Of a stretch of 64,000 nucleotides of DNA, positions 1 through 12,399 are shown piece by piece. Below the pieces are notes generated by a model, which was not told the DNA's origin, ran no database searches, and worked only from the letters and a program-made list of their open reading frames with translations. The DNA is from Phymorhynchus buccinoides. Its lineage: Eukaryota > Mollusca > Gastropoda > Neogastropoda > Raphitomidae. The first letter of the stretch is position 1; each line of letters begins with the position of its first letter. A program made the translations under genes and the position numbers. The DNA lies in NCBI GenBank assembly GCA_017654935.2, contig CM065699.1, positions 3,109,972 to 3,173,971 on the forward strand, given 5' to 3'.

Positions 1-919
1 CCAGGTTTTAGTTTGCTTGTGACTAGAGACACATAGTTGGGCTGATAGTATGACTGGAAAGCAACAGCAGAGGGTTTGTTCCTACAGTGTTGACTCAGCC
101 AGGTTTTAGTTTGCTTGTGACTAGAGACACATAGTTGGGCTGATAGTATGACTGGAAAGCAACAGCAGAGGGTTTGTTCCTACAGTGTTGACTCAGCCAG
201 GTTTTAGTTTGCTTGTGACTAGAGACACATAGTTGGGCTGATAGTATGACTGGAAAGCAACAGCAGAGGGTTTGTTCCTACAGTGTTGACTCAGCCAGGT
301 TTTAGTTTGCTTGTGACTAGAGACACATAGTTGGGCTGATAGTATGACTGGAAAGCAACAGCAGAGGGTTTGTTCCTACAGTGTTGACTCAGCCAGGTTT
401 TAGTTTGCTTGTGACTAGAGACACATAGTTGGGCTGATAGTATGACTGGAAAGCAACAGCAGAGGGTTTGTTCCTACAGTGTTGACTCAGCCAGGTTTTA
501 GTTTGCTTGTGACTAGAGACACATAGTTGGGCTGATAGTATGACTGGAAAGCAACAGCAGAGGGTTTGTTCCTACAGTGTTGACTCAGCCAGGTTTTAGT
601 TTGCTTGTGACTAGAGACACATAGTTGGGCTGATAGTATGACTGGAAAGCAACAGCAGAGGGTTTGTTCCTACAGTGTTGACTCAGCCAGGTTTTAGTTT
701 GCTTGTGACTAGAGACACATAGTTGGGCTGATAGTATGACTGGAAAGCAACAGCAGAGGGTTTGTTCCTACAGTGTTGACTCAGCCAGGTTTTAGTTTGC
801 TTGTGACTAGAGACACATAGTTGGGCTGATAGTATGACTGGAAAGCAACAGCAGAGGGTTTGTTCCTACATTGTTGACTCAGCCAGGTTTTAGTTTGCTT
901 GTGACTAGAGACACATAGT
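1..919. repeat. 98-bp satellite array
   Basis: A head-to-tail repeat with a period of exactly 98 bp (CCAGGTTTTAG recurs at 1, 99, 197 and so on) gives about 9.4 copies. The copies are almost identical; one visible variant is a G-to-T change near 871. The array breaks sharply after GAGACACATAGT at about 919, where unrelated A-rich sequence begins. It starts at the window edge, so its true left end is unseen. No coding potential is apparent. Confidence 0.97.
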
Positions 920-2640
920 CAAAAGAGAAAATATGAAGAAGGAAAAATCAAAGCATTTGATGAAAAAAGGGAGAAACAGGGACAAATCTTGACACAGTAT
1001 GTATGTAATACAGTATTTATGTATCCCACTAGATCATTGCTAACCATATTCTTAGAATTTATATAAGTGGTATATAATGTGCCGATGGAATGAATGCATA
1101 AGTCATAGACATATTATGTTATTGTTGGTGACTTTTTTTTTTAATGAAGTACTTGCATGTTGAATTTCATGTAACATTTGTTAACTAATTATGTGTGTGA
1201 GGGTGGTGGTGGAGGGGGTACTCTACTGTCAAAGTTTCTTTTTCTTTCCTTTTTGTTTTTTACTGTCTGTTGCCTGAGAATTGGATTATTGGGGCAACTC
1301 AGCAGTATGATATGTGATACATTGTTCTGTATGGGTTTTTTTTAATTGCCATATCATATGTACACTGTAAGACAATGTATTTATCAAAATATGTAATGCA
1401 GATGATTTATGCAAAGCAATTAGTGTAAAACAATGGTCTTTATATTTTAAACATGACAGCAGAATTCTGCGAATGAAAATGCATGCTGAACGCACACACA
1501 CACCACACACACAAAACCTGTGACATGTGTTGTGATGCCGCTGTTGAGTGAATAATCTATGACTGGTTTTTATCTATCCAAGCACATTCAAATGTTATGA
1601 GCTCAGTGCAACATACAATTTTCTGTGAAAATAATTGACTGTCTTTTGAGATTCAAACATGATATTTGACAGTTTTTATGCTTTCCTTAACATCGGAAAA
1701 TTGCTTACTTGCAGCAATTCTTTTTTTTGGTGAAGAGTGCATACTTTAAGTTTGACATGCACATTACAGTAATATATGTGCGCATTTGAATTTTATTTTG
1801 TAGTTGCAGTTGAATTTATTTTGCATGTGAATCTATGTAGCAGTTTGTTGTTGTTGATTTTGATCTTGGGTAAACATTGGTAGAGCCCATTTAAGGCTAT
1901 TTTTCAATGTGATAGGAGAGCGCATTGAGTGTCAAAAAACCCTTAAATTATGCTGTCAAGTTCTAAACAGACAGTTATTACTTTCCATATACATATTGAT
2001 TGGCTACTTTCAATTTGTAAGATTATTACTAGTATTATTCTGTGTGCACTGTGTGAGGCATACTTTACAACCCTGTATTGGAAGCATGCCTTTTACATTT
2101 TGATGTCTGGAGGAATATTATGTCACTTCATTTCAAGTAATAATTATTGTATGCAATCATATTTTGTCTTGCTGGTTGATCTTTTTTGGTTTGTTTGTTT
2201 TGGGTGGATAGGGAGTATGAATGATATGTGCATAATAACCATTTTCTATAAATTGTCCCTTGTCTCGGGTCCCCATTTACACATGATACACACATATGAT
2301 AAACACAAGTTTGCATACAATGCTTACAGGAGCACACTCAACAAACACACACACACAATTATAGTACAGTGGAACCTCCCTTATAAGACTTTCAAAAATA
2401 ATCCCAAATGAGGCTTTTTTAATTTTTAACTTCAACTAACATTTAATACCATACTCATTCACTCACACACACTTGCTGCACAATGGCCAGGTGGCCTCAG
2501 GTGGCCCTTCCTTTTTGTCCTTTGCCGATCTACGATCGCAAAGGAGTCTGTTTTCGTTCGTGTATGTTTCTTTGTTGTCCTTTGCTGATCTACGAAAAAG
2601 GAGTATGTTTTCGTTGTGTATGTAACTTTTTTTGTCCGTC
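920..2640. other. A/T-rich intergenic sequence, no gene seen
   Basis: No conserved protein is recognisable in either strand. Short TG/CA tracts occur near 1190 and 1495. A likely MITE terminus (TACAGTGGAACCTCCCTTAT) lies at 2370-2389, with no matching opposite end found in the window. Near 2510-2600 there is a short imperfect direct repeat around CTTTGC(C/T)GATCTACGA. Confidence 0.5.
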
Positions 2641-5600
2641 ATCATAGGTGATCGGACTTTGGGATGGGTTGGTTTGTATTTTTTTGTCCGTCACCGAAGG
2701 TGATCGGACTTTGCGATGGGCTGGTTTGTCTGTTTGTTAGTTTTGGTTGTTTTTTTCTTCGTTTTTTTCTCCCCCCTGTCTCTCCCAAGGATATCTCTCG
2801 AACCGCTTGACCGAATCGCGTCAAAGTTTGTGTGAAGGTGTGCCACCTTAATAGGAAGAGATCCGCGCAACCCATTTTGCCGTCGTGACCTTGACCTTGA
2901 CGTACGACCTTGAAAACCGAACATCTATTTTTAGCCATATCTCGGGCACCAATCAACATAGGATGTTGAAACTTGGTATGAAGGTGGTTTGGCTTATGCC
3001 CGTTCTGATGATGGCATACCGATCAAGGTCAAGGTCAAGGTAAAAAAGATCGCTGGAGCCTGAAAATCGGAGGGTCATTTTTTCTCCTTCTGTCTGTCCC
3101 AAGGATATCTTTCGAACGGGTTGACCGAATCACATCAAATTTTGTGTGCTGGTGTGTCACCATGAGAGGAAGGCATCCGCGCAAACCATTTTGCCGTCGT
3201 GACCTTGACCTTGGCGTACGACCTTGAAAACCGAAAATCTTTAAGGGGCCATAACTCCCACACCGTTGGTGTTAGAGTCTTCAAATTTGGCATGGAGGTT
3301 CTTTGGCTTATGCCTGTTCTGATGGTGGCATACTGATCAAGGTCAAGGTCATGGTCCGGGAGATCGGTAGGCCTTGAAAGTGGTAGGGGTCTACAAATTG
3401 GGTTCTAAGCCATATTTTCCACATTTGTACTTGACAGAAGCGCTTCAGATTGTGTGTAGTACTGTATACCCTAGAGAAGAAAACATCTGAGCATAAATTA
3501 TTACCATGCTGACCTTGACCTTGAAGTGTGACCTTGAAAACCGAAATTTCCTTCTTTGCGCTATATGTTTCTTCTTCAAGCTGTATCTCGTGAACTAGAA
3601 GACAGAATCCCTTCCAATTTTGTGTCAGGATGTGACACTCTACGGGGTGTCGCAAGTGCATGGCATTGCTGGTGACGGACATGTCTGCTGCTCAGCGACG
3701 CCCTTGTTTGTTTTTTGTCCGTCACCGAAGGTGATCGGACTTTGCGATGGGCTGTTGTTGTTTTTGTTGTTTTTTTTCTTTTCTGTCTGTCCCAAGGATA
3801 TCTCCCGAACCGCTTGACCGAATCGCATCACATTTTGTGTGAAGGTGTGCCACCTTAATAGGAAGAGATCGGCGCAAACCATTTTGCCGTCGTGACCTTG
3901 ACCTTGACGTACGACCTTGACAACCGAAAATCTATTTTTAGCCATATCTCGGGCACTGATCAACATAGGATGTTGAAACTTGGTATGAAGGTGGTTTGGC
4001 TTATGCCCGTTCTGATGATGGCATACCGATCAAGGTCAAGGTCAAAAAGATCGCTGGAGCCTGAAAATCGGAGGGTCATTTTTTCTCCTTCTGTCTGTCC
4101 CAAGGATATCTTTCGAACGGGTTGACCGAATCACGTCAAATTTTGTGTGCTGGTGTGTCACCATGAGAGGAAGGCATCCGCGCAAACCATTTTGCCGTCG
4201 TGACCTTGACCTTGGCGTACGACCTTGAAAACGAAAAACTTTCAGGGGCCATAACTCCCACACCGTTAGTGTTAGTCTTCAAATTTGGCATGAAGGTACT
4301 TTGGCTTATGCCCGTTCTGATGGTGGCATACCGATCAAGGTCAAGGTCATGGTCCGGGAGATCGGTAGGCCTTGAAAGTGGTAGGGGTCTACAAATTGGG
4401 TTTTAAGCCATATTTTCCACATTTGTACTTGACAGAAGCGCTTCAGATTGTGTGTGGTACTGTATACCCTAGAGAAGAAAACATCCGAGCATAAATTATC
4501 ACCATGCTGACCTTGACCTTGAAGTGTGACCTTGAAAACTGAAATTTCCTTCTTTGCGCTATATGTTTCTTCTTCAAGCTGTATCTCGTGAACTAGAAGA
4601 CAGAATCCCTTCCAATTTTGTGTCAGGATGTGACACTCTACGGGGTGTCGCAAGTACGTGGCATTGCTGGTGACGGACATGTCTGCCGCCCGGCGACGCC
4701 CTTGTTTTCTTCTGTCTGTCCCAAGGATATCTCCTGAACCGCTTGACCGAATCGCTTCAAATTGTGTGTGGTGGTGTGTCCCCATGAGAGGAAGGCATCC
4801 GCGCAAAACATTCGCCGTCCTGACCTTGACCTTGGCGTATGACCTTGAAAACCGAAAATGATTAAGGGGCCATAACTTCCACACTGTATGTCCTAAAGTC
4901 TTGAAACTTGGCATGGAGGTACTTTGGCTTATGGCCGTTCTGATGGTGGCATACCGATCAAGGTCAAGGTCAGGGAGATCGGTACGCCTTGAAAGTGGTA
5001 GGGGTCTAAAAAAATGGGTTTTTCTGTCCCAAGGATATCTCCCGAACCGCTTGACCGAATCGTTTCCAATTTTGTGTGGTGGTGTGTCACCATAGGAGGA
5101 AGGCATCCACGCATACATTATTGCCTTCGTGACCTTGACGTATGACCTTGAAAACCGAACATTTTTAAGTGGCTATAACTTCCACACCGTTGGTCTTAGA
5201 GACCTCAAACTTGGCACGTAGGTACTTTGGCTTATGGCCGTTCTGTTGATGGTATACCGTTGAAGGTCAAGGTCAGGGAGATCAGTAGGCCTTGAAAGTG
5301 GTAGGGGTCTACAAATTGGGTTTTCAGCCATATTTTCCATATTTGTACTTGACAGATCGAAGAGCTTCAGATTGTGTGAACATCCCAGCATACATTATCG
5401 CCATGCTGACCTTGACCTTGAAGTGTGACCTTGAAAACCGAAATTTCCTTCTTTGCGCTATATATTTCTTGTTCAAGCTGTATCTCGTGAACTAGAAGAC
5501 AGAATCCCTTCCAATTTTGTGTCAGGATGTGACACTAAGAGTATAACACACTCGTACATAAATTATCCCTCGGAAATGGAATGTCGCCGAGCGGCAGACA

Positions 5601-5666
5601 TGTTTCCGTTTTTCTTCACCCTCCTATATCTCGTGAAATACTGTATAGAATCACTCTAAATTTTGT

Positions 5667-5697
<31 letters not shown>

Positions 5698-6907
5698 GAT
5701 AAAAAGAAGAGTAGAAGACATTGCAGTACAAATTATGCCATGTGGGATTTCAATGTCGCTGAGCGGCAGACATGTCTTCGAGGTAAGGGTGTACACCCCA
5801 TCAAGTTAAGGGTGTAAAGGAAGGGGTCTAATTCTAAACATAAAAGACATCCTAGCACAAAATGTGCCACGTGGGGCTTAAATGTCGCCGAGTGGCAGAC
5901 ATGTCTCAGTGTTAAGGGTGTGCACCCCACCGATTAAGGGTGTGCATCCCGGAAAACGATTTGCACCCAGTCAAGGGTGTGTAGGTGCATCACCCAAAGG
6001 TCACAAGGAGGACGGGAACCGAATATGTGAAGGGGGAAGGGAGGTACAGGGCGGGGCATGTACAGGGCGTAACCGGCAAAGGACATATCTGCCGCTCAGC
6101 GATGCCCTTGTTTTTTTTTCTTTTCTGTCTGTCCCAAGGATATCTCCCGAACCGCTTGACCGAATCGCTTCAAATTGTGTGTGGTGGTGTGTCACCATGA
6201 GAGGAATGCATCCGCGCAAAAATGTTTGCCGTCGTGACCTTGACCTTGGCGTATGACCTTGAAAACCGAAAATCGTTAAGGGGCCATAACTTCCACACCG
6301 TAGGTCCAAGAGTCTTGAAACTTGGCATGGAGGTACTTTGGCTTATGGCCGTTCTGATGATGGCATACTGATCAAGGTCAAGGTGAAGGTGATCGGTACG
6401 CCTTGAAAGTGGTAGGGGTATAAAAATTGGGGTTTTCTGTCCCAAGAATATCTCCCGAACCGCTTGACAGAATCGTTTCCAATTTTGTGTGGTGGCGTGT
6501 CACCATGAGAGGAAGGCATCCGCGCATAAATTATCGCCGTTTTGACCTTGACCTTGGCATATGACCTTGAAAACCGAACATCTTTAAGGGACTATAACTT
6601 CCACACCGTTGGTGTTAGAGACTTCAAACTTGGCATGCAAGTACTTTGGCTTATGGTCGTTCTGATGATGGCATACCGATCAAGGTCAAGGTCAAGGTCC
6701 GGGAGATCGGTAGGCCTTGAAAGTGGTAGGGGTCTACAAATTGGGTTTTAAGCCATATTTTCCACATTTGTACTTCACAGAAAACGATTTGCACCCAGTC
6801 GAGGGTGTGTAGCTGCATCACCCAAAGGTCACAAGGAGTACAGGGACCGAAGATGTGAAGGGGGAAGGGAGGTACAGCCGGCGTGGCATGTACAGGGCGT
6901 TCTTGTT
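2641..6907. repeat. Long repeat family rich in TGACCTTGA / TCAAGGTCA
   Basis: About 4.2 kb is built from diverged copies of one cassette. In order it holds CCCAAGGATATCTC, a TGTGTCACCATGAGAGGA block, GACCTTGACCTTG, a GGCCATAACTCCCACACC block, GATCAAGGTCAAGGTCA, and a CTACAAATTGGGTT block. Two copies share the left border TTTTGTCCGTCACCGAAGG (about 2684 and 3715), giving a first unit of about 1.03 kb; further partial units run to 6.9 kb. A terminal motif GACATGTCTGCCGCTCAGCGA recurs in both orientations (3678, 4676, 5590, 5765, 5890, 6083). The same cassette returns inverted at 39.3-40.0 and 41.9-42.5 kb. Open frames rich in RSRSR only reflect the 6-bp AGGTCA periodicity and are not genes. Confidence 0.9.
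5660..5699. repeat. (TG)n then poly-G tract
   Basis: A TG dinucleotide run passes directly into about 18 consecutive G residues inside the AGGTCA-rich repeat region. The exact G count may be affected by assembly error. Confidence 0.9.
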
Positions 6908-7644
6908 TTTGTTTGTGGCTCAAGCCACAAACCTATAACTCACTTTGTCGGTCGGTCGGACGGTCGGTCTGTCTGTCGGTCCAAAATTGTCGCACTTCAA
7001 ATCGAGGCTACACTTCAAATTGAGGGCGCTCTTTAAAATGATGTATTTTAAAAGCGTACAAAATAATAAACATACGTAATACAGACACTACAACAGACAC
7101 GACGAGTATGCGGTGCTTCTTTTGATGAGTATAAGTAGGATACATAGTTTTAAATGTTTTCCAAAAGATATAAAAAGTTACGAAATGGTGCAGAGATAAC
7201 ATTCTGGTTTACAGATTAAAATTATTGAAAAGCCAGGGGAGGTGACTCATGATTGGAGTGGTAAAAATAGACCGCGTGCCACAAACTATTGCGATTTCGC
7301 GCTTGTTGTTTTACATTTTGATATAAATGAAAAACCCCACCATAAAACATTTATTTTGAATTGTATTATAGATACTTTTTGTTTTATATAATTACAGTCG
7401 ACGACGGATAAGCGAAAGTGTCAGGGGAGATACATTTTGACTTTTGCTTATCCAAATTTCACTAATCCGTTGCAACGCTTTATCAAAAAGTTTTAGCCTC
7501 CACTTTTGCTTAACCAATGTTATGTTATTCTGTAGCAGAGATTCTCACCTTGCATTTAATGCCATCGTCTTTAAACAGTCTGTGGATACACCATGTAGAT
7601 TATAGGCTTTATTAATCGTCTTATCTTCCATAGTCATACCATCA
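6908..7644. other. Hairpin, CGGT-rich stretch and partial MITE
   Basis: A perfect inverted repeat lies at 6912-6931 (TTTGTGGCT arms around CA). A degenerate CGGT/GTCT microsatellite follows at about 6948-6982. A second copy of GTGCCACAAAC occurs near 7275. At 7395 the sequence CAGTCGACGACGGATAAGC, preceded by TA, looks like one end of a TA-targeting MITE. No gene is recognised. Confidence 0.5.
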
Positions 7645-7805
7645 TGTGTGTGTGTGTGTGTGTGTGCGTGCGCGCGCACGTATGCGTGCTTGTGTGTGTA
7701 TGTTCGCGCACGCGCGTGTGTGTGTACGTGCACTTGCGTGTGTTTGTGTGCGCGCTCACGCGTGTGCGTGTATGTATGTGTGTGTGTTTGTGCATGTTTG
7801 TGTGT
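7645..7805. repeat. (TG)n microsatellite with CG interruptions
   Basis: About 160 bp of alternating purine-pyrimidine sequence (TG mixed with CG and TA steps). It yields spurious cysteine/valine frames on plus and histidine/threonine frames on minus. Confidence 0.95.
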
Positions 7806-9226
7806 CTATTAACACAATGACACACACTTATATATCAATATGTGGGTTGATCAGTAAATTTTGTCCTTGGGTCCATAAAATATGAACTTAAAGATTTCAA
7901 TCTTCAAACGTTTGCATTCCTAGGAAGAACACATTTCCTCTTTGTATACAGTCCCAGCCCTCTACGCCAGGGTTCAAGGTCATTTTGGTCAGAGCTGTGA
8001 TTTTGAACTTTTTGCGAGGGCCTAGGCACCAGAAATATTTTGTCCAGCCAAACAGTCTAAAAAAATAAGAAAACAATAAGTGATTTGGAGATAAGTGAAG
8101 TCTTTAGAATAGGTGGTTCATACATTGATTACCTTAATCTTGTCAAAATGTCACGGCGAGCTTGACCTTATAGGCAATAGCGTTTTCATGCAAAAATAGA
8201 GCCTTGCTTGTATCAATGGTCGGGCGCCGGTTGCAGACTGCTCAGGTAACACTTAGAGCAAAATGGTTTGCCATAAGTGTTGTTTTCCTTTGCTTATTAT
8301 TAATAATGGCAGGCTCTTGGATTATTAAAGAAATGCAAAAACGTCACTTACAAACATGGAATTTTGACTGCAGAACAACTGGTTTGTCACAGACAAGACC
8401 ACTTTACATCTCATTTGCGCTTTAAAAATGATACAGCAGCTTTGCCTAGTCTCATTTCCTATGATGACATCACATATTTATTTGGGTCCATTTGGTCCAA
8501 ACTTTCCAAGCATTTCTGTCCGACAAGCATTACATCGAGTCTTATGTTCGTCACTTAGGAAATTGGGTACACATTTTGTTGCGCATGCAGGCATTCTCAC
8601 TAGAAGATGTTTACGCATTACCTTTTCTATTGTACTGAAAGAAGTGTCATCCTTTTCACTGCTTTCTCTCAGTCTCATAATATGGATCTTTATCAGTGAG
8701 TTTCTTGAAAAAAAGGCACGTTTTGCACGTTCAGGACTGCAAAAAAAGTGAACTAGATGGTGACATTTTGGGAAGATCAACTTTCCAGGATTAACAACTT
8801 CAACACATTTGCACATTGTGCAATAAGAAGTGTACAATCAACTGTAAATATCTCTAAAATAGGAATGCTTTAAAAAAAATACAATATAGTTCCCAAGTTT
8901 CATCCCTTTGAAGTTACAGCAAGTAAACCAGTCAGCTCAAGAATACAAAAAAATTGGTGACAGGTGCCTACATCATATTTTCGATGACGTCATACACTCA
9001 CGTAGGACGTGACATCACAATGATAGTGTGCAAGCAAATGCGTTAAAGAATGACGTTTTCTTTGGTATTTCTGTTATACCTGTACATTTTCTAGATTACA
9101 AATGTCAGGATCGTTGCCAATATTTAATGATCAACCCTCGTATATATTGTCCAGTTTGACCATTATTCCACATTTTGTTCTTTAGCAAGTGTGATTCATA
9201 AATCATTCAATATGGCTGTTGATCAT
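7806..9226. other. Unassigned intergenic sequence
   Basis: No recognisable conserved domain. The minus strand at 8478-8837 is open for 119 codons and includes a CNACR motif and a charged middle, but the plus strand is open across part of the same bases and no family was recognised. It could be an exon or transposon fragment; sequence alone does not decide. Confidence 0.35.
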
Positions 9227-9282
9227 ATCCACACACGCGCGCGCACGCTCGAACGCACACGCACATGCTCGCGCATGCACAT
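9227..9282. repeat. CA/CG-rich simple repeat
   Basis: Alternating CA and CG dinucleotides with a few interruptions; a related CA/CG tract lies at 9587-9655. Confidence 0.85.
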
Positions 9283-9586
9283 CTACAGAACAGCAGTTTT
9301 TATTTCCAGTGTTTTTATACAAATGTGTGGTCATAGACAAAGTATTTCCCACATTCCTTCCTTTTATGGAAGAATGTGAATGTTGTATCTTTAAATTTCC
9401 AGTACTGTCAGTACTGAAGATGGTGAGTGTTACTTGCTTAAGAACAAATAAATGGCGTAGTTTAAATAATACGGGTATATCTATTCAATACTGCAGATGA
9501 TGAAATGATTCTATAGCCCTATCCTACAACCAAGTAAGAAAGTTCGGACGAGTGAGGTCCCTTGCGTGCCCTGGTGAGTTCCGGTC

Positions 9587-9655
9587 ACACACACACATAC
9601 ACAGTGACACACACACACACACGCACGCGCGCGCACACTGTGACACACACACTAT
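9587..9655. repeat. (CA)n microsatellite
   Basis: ACACAC runs with GACAC interruptions and a short CGCGCG core. Confidence 0.92.
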
Positions 9656-9747
9656 GACAGTAAAGAGAAAAAGGAGCCGCTGTAGGTCGCTAGCTCGTAA
9701 TCCGTGGGTTGTTTGTGTTCCGTGGGTTGTTTTGTTTACTTTAACAA

Positions 9748-9985
9748 GTACAGTCGAATACGCTTAAGTCGACGTGCCAGCGGCAATTGATTTTATGTCG
9801 AGTTATGCGTCAGTCGACGTATCCGTCAGTCAGATATCTCAACTTCATAGACGTGTTCCAAAAATAATGTCGACTTATCCGTCAGTCGGATATCTCGACT
9901 TTATAGACGTTTTCAGAAAAAAATGTCGACTTATCCGTCAGTCGGATATCTCGACTTCAGACACTTTCAGAAGATAATGTTGACA
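9748..9985. repeat. Short tandem repeat beginning with a MITE-like end
   Basis: TACAGTCGAATACGCTTAAG at 9748 resembles the end of a TA-targeting DNA element. It is followed by tandem copies beginning ATGTCGA or ATGTTGA at about 9795, 9867, 9923 and 9977, so the spacing shortens from 72 to 56 to 54 bp. Each copy contains CGTCAGTCGGATATCTC. No opposite terminus was found. Confidence 0.7.
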
Positions 9986-10190
9986 TATATACTTACTCTT
10001 TGTGTGTGTGTTCGTGTGTGTCTTTCATTTAACGTCTGTCCACTTCTCGTGATATTAGACCAAAAAAACCAACAACAACAAAAATGTATGCATGTTGCGT
10101 GCAGTGAATTTGTGTATATGTTTGTGAAATATCAAAGTGGGTGCATGCAGGTGTATGCACAATCAATGTGTGTGTTCGTGCGTGCGTGTG

Positions 10191-10224
10191 TGTGGGTAGG
10201 TAGGTAGGTGTTTTTATACCAGGA

Positions 10225-10278
<54 letters not shown>
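10191..10278. repeat. (GTAG)n and (GA)n microsatellites
   Basis: A short GGTA/GTAG run at about 10195-10210 is followed by a pure GA tract at about 10226-10278. Confidence 0.95.
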
Positions 10279-10281
<3 letters not shown>

Positions 10282-10504
10282 AATACAGTAAAGACGAAAT
10301 TTTGCCAGACGTATGAAAAATGCTCACTCTTTTCCATGGCAAAACAGCGAGAATGCAAGTTATGCTATGACTGGCCATCAGTGTTGAGTTGAGCCATGGT
10401 AAACTCAAAGTGTCTAAAAGAAAAGATATTTTAACTATGTACCGCAAAATACCGAGTATTAGCCCATCTATTAGTATAAGCCCACCACCCATTTGGAGGC
10501 AAAC

Positions 10505-10735
10505 ACTATACAGCACTAGAAAAGACAACCTAATCCCTTTATCTGCAGCACTAGAAAAGACGACATAATCCCTTTGGCTGCAGCACAAGGAAAAACAGTG
10601 CAACCTAATCCGTTTGGCTACAGCACTAGAAAGACAACTTAATCCCTTTGGTTGCAGCACTAGAAAAGACTGCAACCTAATCCCTTTAGCTGCAGCACTA
10701 GAAAAGACAGTACAACTTAATCCCTTTGTTTTGTC
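10505..10735. repeat. Imperfect tandem repeat of about 36-44 bp
   Basis: Five to six copies share GCAGCACTAGAAAAGAC followed by CCTAATCCCTTTGG, with variable spacer length. No coding signal. Confidence 0.85.
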
Positions 10736-10849
10736 TTTCTTCTCTTACAACTGAAACAATATATGTTGATTCTAATGTGTACTGGATTCCATTTTCTACT
10801 GGCTGTCAGTATTTTGTACTAGTAGAAATCAGAATTCTGATTTGTACTA

Positions 10850-12399
10850 CAGTACTCCCCGTTTATAGTAAACTCGGTTATAAGAAATTTCGGTTACAGT
10901 AAAGGAAAGCACTGGTTCCCGGCCAAAGGTCTACTGTTTTATTACTAAATAGATCTCGGATAGTAGCAACTCCGTTATAATAAAAACAACTGCTATAGTA
11001 AAGTTACTTTTGGTTCCCCACAGGACTGGCTCCTCGGTTACCAAAAAAAATAATGTCCTCTTCCTGACCTTTGTAAATACGTCACCAATGTATGCGTCAC
11101 AGTCTCACCACTCTCCCCACCCACCCATAACAACAATTGGGTTATAATTAAAATTTAAAAAACTCCTATAGTAGTCATTTGTGGTTCCTCTTTTACAATA
11201 AAAAAAAAATTGTCCTCTTCCTGACCTTTGTAAATACGTCATCAATGTATACGTCACAGTCTCACCCACCTTCATCAACGAAATTGAAAGGCACTCAAAA
11301 ACATGTTTCTTTCCCCTCATTACTTAGTGGCAAAAAATGAATCCGAAAAAAAAATATACAGCCGAATCTGCTTATAAGAAAACTCGCTTACAATGAAGCA
11401 AAAAAAAAATCCCTACAGAACTTTTTCTTTCTTATCTATGATCAAAACTGGGATATAAGAAACTCGCTTATAAGAAAATTCGGTTATAAGCAAGCAATTT
11501 GTTTCTCCCATCCGCAATGGAAACTTGGATATAAGAAAATTATGTCATACAAGAGAGTTGGTTTGCAGTTCATTTTCTTATAAGCAAGTTCTATTTACTT
11601 ATAAGCGAATTACCATTGACAACATTTTCTTAAAGACCCCCCAGATCAAGAGTCAAAATCATGGGTTCCACCTGTTTTCCTTCTTATAGCTGGTACAAAA
11701 TCTTGTTTTGACCAGGTTTGACTCCCATACAAATGCCCCCAAATTGAAAACGAAACATTTTAAAGAGCAGCCTCAATTTGAAAGTTGGGGACATTTGTAT
11801 GTGGGTCACAGCTACCCAGAAAAAAAACAAGGGATTTAATCATGTTGGGTCAGTGTGTCTTTAAAAGTGAGTTGGACCTGAACTGAAAGGATGTTCCGAG
11901 AAAATTGAAGTTCCAAAAAGGGAGAGTTTACATCAAACCAGTTGTGTCACAGACATTCTAAACAGTACAGGCACTAGATTACAAGACTAATTGAGTTGTT
12001 TTTGTTCCTTTATTCCATACTTTCCTTCAGTATTCTGTGCAAAATAAATGTTGAGCCGAAGAAAAAAATATGAGTACTTTTGTGTTGGTGGTAGAGAGAC
12101 AAGGGAAAAAACTTCAAAATGTTTTCTTATATCTGAGTTTCGGATATAAGAAAACTTGGATAAACAAAACATCATCTCTCTTCGATTTTCTTATAACCGA
12201 GTTTTGCTGTATTTTGATTTGATGATGGGTTTATATTTAGTATTTTACGTTAGCTTTGACTTTGAAAAACGTCATCGGATAAGATAAAAAATAAGACCAT
12301 CAAAACTTTACTATATCCGAACATCGTTTATAAGAAAAACCTGTTATAGTAAAGGAAAAGCCTTGCTCCCCTGCACTTTACTATAAGTGGGGTGTACTG
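10850..12399. mobile_element. TA-flanked MITE interrupted by another MITE
   Basis: The left end CAGTACTCCCCGTTTATAGT (10850) and the inverted right end CAGTACACCCCACTTATAGT (12399) form a terminal inverted repeat of about 30 bp. Each is flanked outside by TA (10848-10849 and 12400-12401). TA target duplication plus such termini is typical of Tc1/mariner-pogo elements. Inside, a 70-bp segment with CCTCTTCCTGACCTTTGTAA is repeated (about 11050 and 11209). No transposase is left, so it would be non-autonomous. A second element at 11359-12209 sits within it. Confidence 0.8.
11359..12209. mobile_element. Nested TA-flanked MITE rich in CTTATAAGAAAA
   Basis: The left end CAGCCGAATCTGCTTATAAG and inverted right end CAGCAAAACTCGGTTATAAG match well and each is bordered by TA (11357-11358, 12210-12211). 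Subterminal motifs of the type CTTATAAGAAAA recur several times on both strands. There is no transposase frame. Confidence 0.75.

Noticed and set aside
4306..5118. 270-codon frame on the minus strand
   Set aside because: It lies wholly in the AGGTCA repeat family; its segments recur in other frames in neighbouring copies and have no protein-like conservation.
8478..8837. 119-codon minus-strand frame with CNACR motif
   Set aside because: It looks protein-like in part, but the opposite strand is also open over much of it, no family was recognised and no splice context was evident; left as unassigned sequence.
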